Shown here: one piece after another, positions 1 through 4,392 of the stretch
How the letters are laid out: every line of letters starts with the position of its first letter
Position numbering within the stretch: the first letter of the stretch is position 1
Source of the DNA: Pseudomonadota bacterium
GTDB taxonomy: Bacteria; Pseudomonadota; Gammaproteobacteria; Pseudomonadales; Moraxellaceae
Assembly (NCBI GenBank): GCA_023393635.1
Contig: JAEWKT010000054.1
Location: forward strand, 1-6,560
Length of the DNA: 6,560 nucleotides
Reading direction: 5' to 3'
The notes under the pieces: model-generated
The model's database searches: none
The model's input: the letters and a program-made list of their open reading frames with translations, nothing else
Told to the model about the DNA's origin: nothing
Made by a program: the position numbers and the translations under genes

Positions 1-187
1 CCTTTACCCGTACTGAAGAACCGCCATTGCCGATCCGGCGCTCTACAATATAAGTTTTTGCGCTAGTGACCCTAAGGGCAAAGCCGGTTAATTCACTATC
101 ACGATAGAAAACCTGTTTGCCTGGGGAGAGTGGAACAGAATCAACAAAAGTTTTTGTGAGTTTTACTCTTTGCAGTGACTTGGACAT
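1..187 (-). CDS. Tyrosine recombinase / phage-type integrase, N-terminal part (runs off left edge)
   Basis: Reading leftward from the ATG at 187 gives 62 codons with no stop, beginning MSKSLQRVKLTKTFVDSVP and continuing through YRDSELTGFALRVT and KTYIVERRIG. This pattern (a short basic N-terminus, then a D-x-x-L-x-G-F-x-L-R-V stretch and a K-x-Y-x-x-x-R-R strand) is the arm-type DNA-binding domain at the N-terminus of P4-like and genomic-island integrases. The catalytic domain with the R-H-R-Y residues would lie outside the window and cannot be checked. Such enzymes catalyse site-specific integration and excision of islands, often at tRNA genes, and a tRNA lies 146 bp away. The ribosome-binding site is weak (GAGAG about 12 nt upstream of ATG). 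The gene reads away from the tRNA. Family assignment is fairly sure; the exact element is unknown. Confidence 0.85.
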   Translation of the reverse strand, partial: MSKSLQRVKLTKTFVDSVPLSPGKQVFYRDSELTGFALRVTSAKTYIVERRIGNGGSSVRVK

Positions 188-333
188 ATTGTATGATGCG
201 CTCTCGCAATAATTCGCAATAATTATTTAGCGCCTACATAGTGCCTACACAGTACCAATGTTTGCAATAATTTAATTATTGTTATAGAATGCTTTTAAAC
301 TAAGTTGTTGAATTAGTTTGAAATAAAGTTATT
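188..333. promoter_or_regulatory. int/tRNA intergenic region with direct repeats and a palindrome (candidate arm-type or operator sites)
   Basis: Three copies of GCAATAATT occur here. Two are tandem as CGCAATAATT at 205-214 and 215-224, and the third is at 264-272. A second direct repeat, GCGCCTACATA at 230-240 followed by GTGCCTACACA at 241-251, matches in 9 of 11 positions with an 11-bp period. The segment 265-281 is a perfect 17-bp palindrome (CAATAATT, T, AATTATTG). Short direct repeats next to an integrase start are typical of integrase arm-binding sites or of autoregulation; which applies here is an inference. Confidence 0.5.
262..290 (+). promoter_or_regulatory. Candidate sigma-70 promoter for the tRNA gene
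   Basis: TTGCAA at 262-267 (4 of 6 consensus -35 bases) and TAGAAT at 285-290 (5 of 6 consensus -10 bases) are separated by 17 bp. This would start transcription near 297, about 37 nt before the mature tRNA 5' end. The -35 element overlaps the 265-281 palindrome. Confidence 0.45.
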
Positions 334-410
<77 letters not shown>

Positions 411-418
411 TATAAAAC

Positions 419-460
419 AACCACTTACGTGCATTAATCGTAAGAGGTTTTTTTGTTTTT
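419..460 (+). terminator. Rho-independent terminator of the tRNA transcript
   Basis: AACC-A-CTTACG at 419-429 pairs with CGTAAG-A-GGTT at 439-449 (one A-A mismatch) around a 9-nt loop. It is followed by a T-rich run, TTTTTGTTTTT, to 460. It begins 9 nt after the tRNA CCA end. Confidence 0.8.
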
Positions 461-466
461 GCATTC

Positions 467-512
467 TGGTAAGCAAATGGTAAGCGGAATGAATCAACAT
501 TATTCTGTAAGC
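467..512. repeat. TGGTAAGC direct repeats downstream of the tRNA
   Basis: TGGTAAGC occurs at 467-474 and again at 478-485, an 11-bp period. A related TGTAAGC is at 506-512, where it overlaps the proposed IS66 end. The first two copies are 57-75 bp from the tRNA 3' end, a distance at which integrase arm sites or island-border relics are commonly found. Their function is unknown. Confidence 0.4.
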
Positions 513-606
513 ATCCGCTAAACCCCATAGCTATTTTTAAATTTGAGTTGGGTTTCCATCGGTGTGGCAGTAATTCTTCAATCTGAGTCACTTTATGTGT
601 CGTCAA
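507..606 (-). mobile_element. IS66-family remnant: transposase C-terminus and right terminal end
   Basis: On the minus strand the peptide THKVTQIEELLPHRWKPN resembles the conserved C-terminal R-I-D-E-L-L-P-x-x-W tail of IS66-family TnpC transposases. It is followed within about 60 bp by a sequence that ends, on the minus strand, in GGATGCTTAC. Read from the outside this is GTAAGCATCC, and IS66-family elements characteristically end in GTAA. The fragment is only about 100 bp: everything upstream of the last roughly 20 transposase codons is gone and the other side (about 607) joins a different IS-like sequence. No intact transposase or accessory TnpA/TnpB is present. The assignment rests on a short motif plus the terminal bases, so confidence is moderate. 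Confidence 0.5.
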
Positions 607-616
607 CCTTAACCAA

Positions 617-667
617 GGGGATCAGTTTTTAAATGCCGTTAGGGGGTCATTTTGACACTGCCGGTGA
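617..667. mobile_element. IS21-like terminal repeats (remnant end)
   Basis: Two imperfect tandem copies of about 25 bp follow one another. One is GGGGATCAGTTTTTAAATG-CCGTTA (617-641) and the other GGGGTCATTTTGACACTG-CCGGTGA (643-667). Both follow the pattern GGG-TCA-TTTT-TGCCG. Multiple tandem terminal repeats of this kind are known transposase-binding sites at the ends of IS21-family elements. No istA or istB coding sequence remains. The family call is by pattern memory and tentative; the repeat itself is visible. Confidence 0.4.
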
Positions 668-817
668 CAGCAGTTGGGGAGAGAAGATTGTTTTATCTTC
701 CAAGATGAATTTGGTCAAATTTTTTCATCTCGTTTTATTAGTGCTAAAACAAAGGAAATTTTTGATACTTTATTTAATAATCCACACGATTACTCCTTTC
801 ATAGTTTTAGACACTGA
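668..817 (+). pseudogene. Unidentified coding-like fragment truncated by the IS3-family insertion
   Basis: One + frame is open from just after the TGA at 665-667 to a TGA at 815-817, 49 codons, with no ATG at its start. It reads REDCFIFQDEFGQIFSSRF and on through KEIFDTLFNNPHDYSFHSF. The composition (acidic, aromatic, Asn-rich) looks like a real protein rather than random AT-rich sequence. The stop codon is formed by the first three bases of the IS3-family inverted repeat, so if this is a gene it was cut at that point. Another + frame is also open through the region (633-863), which lowers certainty. I do not recognise the family. Confidence 0.25.
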
Positions 818-840
818 TCCTAGCCAAAATAATGGACAGT
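815..840 (+). repeat. IS3-family left terminal inverted repeat (IRL)
   Basis: The sequence begins TGATCCTA and contains TGGACA at 833-838. It pairs with the right repeat at 1228-1253, where both blocks recur inverted at the same distance from the end. Confidence 0.7.
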
Positions 841-886
841 ACTTCCCTCTAAAGATAACGTAACGTTAACTTTGGAGATCCAAGAA

Positions 887-1248
887 ATGGCTATCTTGCG
901 CAGCAATGTTGCTCAAGTCCTGAATTTAAACAGCAAGCAATTGATTATGCACTTTCAAACTCCCACGAACTTATAGCTGCAATCGCCCAGAAATTAGGTG
1001 TGGGTTATTTAACATTAGATAAATGGATTCGTGAAACCAATCTGGCAGGTTCAAGCAAACGTCAACTTTCATTAGAACAACAGCGGATCTTGGAATTAGA
1101 AAAAGAAGTCAAACAGCTCAGGGAAGCCATTGAGATTTATTACAATCCAATCAGAAGACATTCTGCAAACGGCTGGTTAAGCCCAGAAGCCTTTGAACAG
1201 AAATATTTCAAGAATTTAGAGGGATTTGTTGTCCACGATACTGTTTAG
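887..1248 (+). pseudogene. IS3-family transposase relic: OrfA start fused to OrfB end
   Basis: An ATG at 887 with GGAG ten bases upstream looks like the OrfA start, but it is out of frame with the conserved OrfA sequence SPEFKQQAIDYAL that begins near 916. So there is a frameshift around 890-915. The conserved frame then reads a helix-turn-helix region (IAAIAQKLGVGYLTLDKWIR) and a leucine-zipper-like coil (LEQQRILELEKEVKQLREA), both typical of IS3 OrfA. Near 1126-1131 it switches directly to IEIYYNPIRRHSANGWLSP, the end of the OrfB DDE domain including the segment after the catalytic Glu, and stops at TAG 1246-1248. The middle of the transposase, with the Asp-Asp-Glu residues, is absent. The fusion is in frame, pointing to a single clean deletion. 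It is non-functional as a transposase. Confidence 0.8.
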
Positions 1249-1253
1249 GATCA
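1228..1253 (-). repeat. IS3-family right terminal inverted repeat (IRR)
   Basis: Inverted partner of 815-840. On the minus strand it reads TGATCCTA at the outer edge and TGGACA 18 bases in. It overlaps the last codons and stop of the OrfB relic, as is usual in this family. Confidence 0.7.
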
Positions 1254-1255
1254 CT

Positions 1256-1432
1256 TTCAGGAAGAAGTTGTATAGTGATTTGGAATCATTGCAGAATGAT
1301 CTGGACGAATAGCTGGTATTTTATAATAATAGTCGAACCCATCAGGGCAGGGTGTGCAATGGCAGAACGCCAATGATAACTTTGCTGGATGTAAAACAGA
1401 TTTAGGCGAACAAAAATTTAGCTCAAATTTAA
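1256..1432 (+). pseudogene. IS481-family transposase C-terminus with two in-frame amber codons
   Basis: The frame starting at 1256 reads FRKKLYSDLESLQNDLDE, then TAG at 1310-1312, then LVFYNNSRTHQGRVCNGRTP and MITLLDVKQI, then TAG at 1403-1405, then ANKNLAQI and TAA at 1430-1432. The Y-N-x-x-R-T-H-Q-G block followed by GRTP is the hallmark end of the IS481 DDE domain. From what is known of the family, both TAG codons sit where tryptophan is expected (DE-W-L and QI-W-x-x-K), so each is a single TGG-to-TAG change. With the N-terminal two thirds missing as well, this is a dead copy. Confidence 0.75.
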
Positions 1433-1482
1433 ACTGACAGACTCCCGAAATAACGGGTAACTGTCTGATCAGATTTGAGCTA
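1411..1482 (-). terminator. IS481 terminal palindrome, candidate terminator for the MDR gene at 1495-2493
   Basis: A long, symmetric, interrupted hairpin is formed by three arm pairs. These are TAGCTCAAAT (1419-1428) with ATTTGAGCTA (1473-1482), GACAG (1436-1440) with CTGTC (1461-1465), and CCCG (1444-1447) with CGGG (1454-1457). The outer internal loop has 7 nt on each side. On the minus strand the hairpin is followed directly by AATTTTTG (1418-1411), a short U-tract. It starts 12 nt after the MDR stop codon, so it is well placed to end that transcript. Confidence 0.45.
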
Positions 1483-1494
1483 CTACACCTCATT

Positions 1495-2493
1495 TTAGAA
1501 GTTTTCTAGTACAATTTTGCCTTTTGACTTGCCTGATTCAAGCAACTTATGCGCCTTCTCCAAGTTTGCAGCGTTAATTTTGCCTAGATTTTGGTTGAGG
1601 GTACTTCTAATTTTTTGCTGGTCAACTAATTGGGCAACCTGTTGCAACAGATCACCTTGCTTTTCAATATCATCGGTTTCATACATTGAACGAGTGAACA
1701 TCAACTCCCAATGGATAGAAATAGATTTGGTCTTAAACGGCATAATATCAAATGTTTGTGGATCATCGATCAATCCAAGCTTGCCTTGTGGTGCAATCAG
1801 AGAAACTATTTGCTTGATATATGTTTCTGTATGATTTGTAGAGAATACGTATTTTGGTTTTGCAATGCCTAGTGTCTCGATTTGTGCATTTAAATCTTTG
1901 CTATGATCAATGACATGGTCGGCACCAAGTGATTCCACCCAAGATTTCGTTTCTTCACGTGAAGCTGTTGCTATAACGGTCAGATTTGTTTTTGCTTTTA
2001 GGAGTTGGATAGCGATTGATCCTACACCGCCTGCACCACCAATAATTAGAATACTGCCAACTTCTGTTTCTGAAATTTGAAACCGATCAAACAGCATTTC
2101 CCATGCCGTTATTGCAGTTAATGGCAATGCTGCGGCTTCTGCATTAGATACTGTAATTGGTTTAAGGCTGATGATGCGCTCATCGACTGCTTGAAACTCA
2201 GCATTACTACCATCTCGGGTTAAATCGCCAGCATACCAAACAGAATCTCCTGCTTTAAACGAGGTAACTTTTGAGCCAACTTCAATAATTTCCCCAACGG
2301 CATCCCAACCTAAAATACGATTATTTGCTTCAGACGAATTTTTTCTCACTTTGGTATCAACTGGATTCACAGAGATTGCCTGAACTTTTACCAGTACATC
2401 ACGCTCCTTAAGCGTAGGCTTCGCTTTTTCAATATCTACCAATGAATTTTTAAAATCATCATGGTTATTTATAACATACGATACGGCTTTCAT
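1495..2493 (-). CDS. Zinc-independent medium-chain dehydrogenase/reductase (quinone oxidoreductase-like, adh_fam_1 type)
   Basis: This 332-residue protein has the two-domain MDR layout and near-full family length (about 335). The N-terminal GroES-like domain carries NPVDTKVR at 43-50 and LGWDAVGEI at 61-69. The Rossmann domain carries the nucleotide-binding loop GGAGGVGS at 152-159, the form usual in NADPH-dependent quinone reductases. No cysteine is present, so neither the catalytic nor the structural zinc site of classical alcohol dehydrogenases can exist; the common database name 'zinc-binding alcohol dehydrogenase family' is misleading here. It resembles the subfamily known as TIGR02817/AL_MDR. 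The expected role is cytoplasmic NADPH-dependent reduction of a quinone, enone or similar electrophile; the substrate is unknown. The start at 2493 is supported by AAGGA 9 nt upstream. It lies downstream of the SDR gene but beyond a strong terminator, and no convincing own promoter is visible in the 30 bp left. Confidence 0.9.
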   Translation of the reverse strand: MKAVSYVINNHDDFKNSLVDIEKAKPTLKERDVLVKVQAISVNPVDTKVRKNSSEANNRILGWDAVGEIIEVGSKVTSFKAGDSVWYAGDLTRDGSNAEFQAVDERIISLKPITVSNAEAAALPLTAITAWEMLFDRFQISETEVGSILIIGGAGGVGSIAIQLLKAKTNLTVIATASREETKSWVESLGADHVIDHSKDLNAQIETLGIAKPKYVFSTNHTETYIKQIVSLIAPQGKLGLIDDPQTFDIMPFKTKSISIHWELMFTRSMYETDDIEKQGDLLQQVAQLVDQQKIRSTLNQNLGKINAANLEKAHKLLESGKSKGKIVLENF

Positions 2494-2523
2494 GGATTTG
2501 TCCTTAACTTTAAAAAATATAGT

Positions 2524-2552
2524 AAAAATGGGAGCGAGGTGCTCCCATTTTT
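2524..2552. terminator. Strong bidirectional hairpin terminator between the SDR and MDR genes
   Basis: A perfect 12-bp stem, AAAAATGGGAGC (2524-2535) with GCTCCCATTTTT (2541-2552), encloses a 5-nt loop GAGGT. T-runs on both strands allow it to work either way. It begins 14 nt after the SDR stop, so it most likely ends SDR transcription and limits read-through into the next gene. Confidence 0.85.
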
Positions 2553-2566
2553 TTGTTATTCAATAA

Positions 2567-3307
2567 TTAAAACTCTTGGCTCGTTGGGCGCAAAACAATT
2601 TCATTAATATCTACATCCGCAGGCTGTTCAATTGCATAAGCAATTGCTCGAGCGACTGAGTCAGCTGGTATGGCTTGTTTGTAGAAATCAGTAACAAACT
2701 CTGAACTTTCTTTATGAGAAGAACCGAATTTTAGTTCTGACTCAACTGCACCAGGCTCAATAGTCGTCGTTCTAATTGTTCCCCCAACTTCATGACGAAG
2801 TCCTTCAGAGATGGCTCTTACAGCAAACTTAGTACCGCTATAAACAGTACCTCCTGGACTAAATACTTTTATCCCTGCAACAGATGCGAGATTAATAAAG
2901 TGTCCAAAGTTTTGTTTTTGGAAAACAGGTAGGGTAGCTGCTATACCATAAAGAACACCTTTAATATTAATGTCGATCATACGATCCCATTCATCAACTT
3001 TTAGCTCACTTAATGGTGCAATAGACATTAATCCAGCATTGTTTACCAATACATCGATTTGACCAAATGCGCTTAATGCCTTTTCAATAAGTGCTTGTAC
3101 TTCATGTGGTTTGGTTATATCCATACCAATAAATTCAGCTTGACCACCTTCAGCACGAATGTCGTGAACAATAGCCTGTAATTTTTCAGTACGTCTAGCA
3201 CCAAGTACAACCTTTGCACCTTTTTTAGCAAGTAAGCGAGCAGTAGCTTCACCTAAACCACTACTTGCACCAGTGATAACAACAACTTTATTTTCTATAT
3301 TATTCAT
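2567..3307 (-). CDS. Classical short-chain dehydrogenase/reductase (SDR), probably NADP-dependent
   Basis: A 246-residue SDR of the usual length. The cofactor loop TGASSGLG is at 12-19 and the post-beta2 ARR at 37-39 (the basic residues favour NADP). MDI is at 62-64 and the structural NNAG at 89-92. The catalytic tetrad is complete: N114, S142, Y156 and K160 in YSGTK. The sequence after it contains PGAVES (185-190), the usual PG motif. It should interconvert a carbonyl and an alcohol in the cytoplasm; the substrate is unknown. The ATG at 3307 is chosen because AAGG lies 8-9 nt upstream and the protein then begins directly before the first beta strand. A longer reading from a TTG at 3334 adds nine residues with no family support and would run through the ribosome-binding site. 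The gene is divergent from the LysR regulator, its likely controller. Confidence 0.92.
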   Translation of the reverse strand: MNNIENKVVVITGASSGLGEATARLLAKKGAKVVLGARRTEKLQAIVHDIRAEGGQAEFIGMDITKPHEVQALIEKALSAFGQIDVLVNNAGLMSIAPLSELKVDEWDRMIDINIKGVLYGIAATLPVFQKQNFGHFINLASVAGIKVFSPGGTVYSGTKFAVRAISEGLRHEVGGTIRTTTIEPGAVESELKFGSSHKESSEFVTDFYKQAIPADSVARAIAYAIEQPADVDINEIVLRPTSQEF

Positions 3308-3442
3308 ACAAGTAACCTTCAACCTATCTGTCAATCATATTTGATGGGTTAAGTATTACAGCCTTGTTAGGTATAATAAATGAATAATATTATCTTTCAG
3401 AATTCCTATTTACGGAATAATTACCATAACACAGGATTGGAC
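3308..3442. promoter_or_regulatory. Divergent SDR/lysR control region with a 30-bp inverted repeat
   Basis: AACCTATC at 3321-3328 and GATGGGTT at 3343-3350 form an inverted repeat with 7 of 8 matching pairs, spanning 30 bp. Inside it ATCA-TATT-TGAT (3334-3345) is a second, smaller palindrome. A minus-strand -10-like TATGAT (3339-3334) sits within the repeat and would place the SDR start near 3327, about 20 nt before its ATG. LysR-type regulators commonly bind such sites between divergent promoters; which one binds here is an inference. Confidence 0.5.
3349..3377 (+). promoter_or_regulatory. Promoter of the LysR-type regulator gene
   Basis: A perfect -10 hexamer TATAAT lies at 3372-3377, with a poor -35 (TTAAGT, 3349-3354) 17 bp upstream, as is common for autoregulated genes. 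Transcription would start near 3384, which is after the upstream ATG at 3380. This supports the downstream start at 3443. The -35 overlaps the right arm of the 3321-3350 inverted repeat, so binding there could repress the gene. Confidence 0.55.
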
Positions 3443-4342
3443 ATGCAGAACAAATTGGAAATGATGCGTATCTTTTGTGTCGCAGCAGAGTCTCGCAATT
3501 TTAAAGAGGCAGCAACTCAGTTGGGTATTTCCCCACAGGTAGTGACACGGGCAATAAAAGAGCTAGAAGAGCAGCGCGGAGAGATTCTGTTCTACAGGAG
3601 TACTCGACAAATTAAAATTACCGCTGATGGTGAGCGTTTGGCAAAGCAAGCACGTTTTGCGGTGGGATCGATCGATGCTTTGCTTGTAAAAGACACCAAG
3701 GAAAAACGAGATGAAATGCGTGGGACTGTCCGTCTTACTGTGTCGTCTGTGTTAGGGCGTAAATTGGTAGTACCTGCACTAGCAGAATTTGCCACACGTT
3801 ATCCAGATATTGTCGTGGATTGTGTGCTAACAGATTCACACTCGGATGTGATCGATGAGCGGATAGATATCGGGATCAGATTTGGATTTTTGCCGGACAA
3901 TCGATATGTGGCAAGGGAATTGGCTAAAGTGAACTTTTATTCTGTGGGTACGCCAGAGTTAATTGATAAGGTTGGAATGCCCAAAAAAATTATTGACCTT
4001 GATAAATACCCTTTAACAGCACTAGTCGATTATAAAACAGGGCGTTACTGGCCATGGACATTCACCGAAAGTCGAAGCTTTACGCCATCAAAGCCCCGTT
4101 TTATTACAGATGATCTAGAAGCTGAATTTCAAGCTATTCTCGCTGGAGTTGGATTCGGACACATGCCTGGATTTCTAGTTTTGCCGTGGCTTAGGAGTGG
4201 TAAGCTCATTCATATACTTCATGAGGAAACCTCTCCCGTTTGGCGCCTGTATTTATATCGTCCACAGCGGGGCCCGACACCTTTGCGAATCCGGGCATTG
4301 TTTGATTACTTAGCGGAAGTGCTGGGCCGTATAGAAACCTGA
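3443..4342 (+). CDS. LysR-type transcriptional regulator (CrgA-like)
   Basis: The protein has 299 residues from the ATG at 3443. Residues 3-63 form the winged helix-turn-helix: LEMMRIFCVAAESRNFKEAA, then QLGISPQVVTRAIKELEEQ, then RQIKITADGE, matching the LysR N-terminal signature. A linker helix follows, then the periplasmic-binding-protein-like effector domain (about 90-299) with GTVRLTVSS, DIGIRFGFLPD and the conserved AGVGFGHMPGFLV segment near residue 235-245. Such proteins act as DNA-bound tetramers and change promoter bending when a small ligand binds. The start at 3443 has AGGA 6 nt upstream. A start at 3380 would add 21 Asn/Tyr-rich residues not seen in the family and lies upstream of the probable transcription start. 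It is divergent from the SDR gene and convergent with the MDR operon at 4393-6394, so it may control either. The effector is unknown. Confidence 0.92.
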   Translation: MQNKLEMMRIFCVAAESRNFKEAATQLGISPQVVTRAIKELEEQRGEILFYRSTRQIKITADGERLAKQARFAVGSIDALLVKDTKEKRDEMRGTVRLTVSSVLGRKLVVPALAEFATRYPDIVVDCVLTDSHSDVIDERIDIGIRFGFLPDNRYVARELAKVNFYSVGTPELIDKVGMPKKIIDLDKYPLTALVDYKTGRYWPWTFTESRSFTPSKPRFITDDLEAEFQAILAGVGFGHMPGFLVLPWLRSGKLIHILHEETSPVWRLYLYRPQRGPTPLRIRALFDYLAEVLGRIET

Positions 4343-4392
4343 ATCAGATGGAACTAACCTTTTTTCTAGAAAGTAGAAATCCGATAAGACCA

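Larger units (their letters stand above)
815..1253 (+). mobile_element. Internally deleted IS3-family element, 439 bp, both inverted repeats present
   Basis: The left end starts TGATCCTA at 815, and the right end finishes TAGGATCA at 1253. Comparing left with inverted right, TGATCCTA is identical over 8 bp, then 10 mixed positions follow, then TGGACA is identical at the same offset, so the repeats run for about 26 bp. Between them lie the first part of an OrfA and the last part of an OrfB. Intact IS3-family elements are typically 1.2-1.5 kb, so roughly 0.8-1 kb is missing. The flanking triplets CAC (812-814) and CTT (1254-1256) do not match, so no target duplication is visible. It cannot encode a functional transposase but keeps the ends a related enzyme might recognise. 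Confidence 0.75.
1254..1487 (+). mobile_element. IS481-family remnant: transposase 3' end and right terminus
   Basis: The segment holds the last 50-60 codons of an IS481-type transposase followed by a non-coding tail that ends TACTACA at 1487, i.e. TGTAGTA read inward. IS481-family elements characteristically begin with TGT. The left part of the element is gone; it abuts the IS3-family right end at 1253/1254. Its right end lies only 7 bp from the stop codon of the leftward MDR gene. Confidence 0.7.

Noticed and set aside
633..863. Open + frame of 76 codons beginning MPLGGHFDTAGDSSWG
   Set aside because: It runs across the IS21-like repeats, the orphan fragment and the IS3 left inverted repeat, so it spans several unrelated pieces. 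It has no family resemblance and no good ribosome-binding site.
1257..1493. Open minus frame of 78 codons
   Set aside because: It is the antisense of the IS481 transposase relic and its end palindrome; the conserved protein motif is on the + strand.
3329..3334. Perfect TTGACA on the minus strand upstream of the SDR gene as a -35 box
   Set aside because: A -10 at normal spacing would fall at the SDR start codon (TTGTAT), which would put the transcription start inside the gene and lose the ribosome-binding site.
4361..4380. Possible terminator TTTCTA-GAAAG-TAGAAA between the convergent lysR and MDR genes
   Set aside because: The stem is only 6 bp, with a single G-C pair and no proper T-tract after it; too weak to call.
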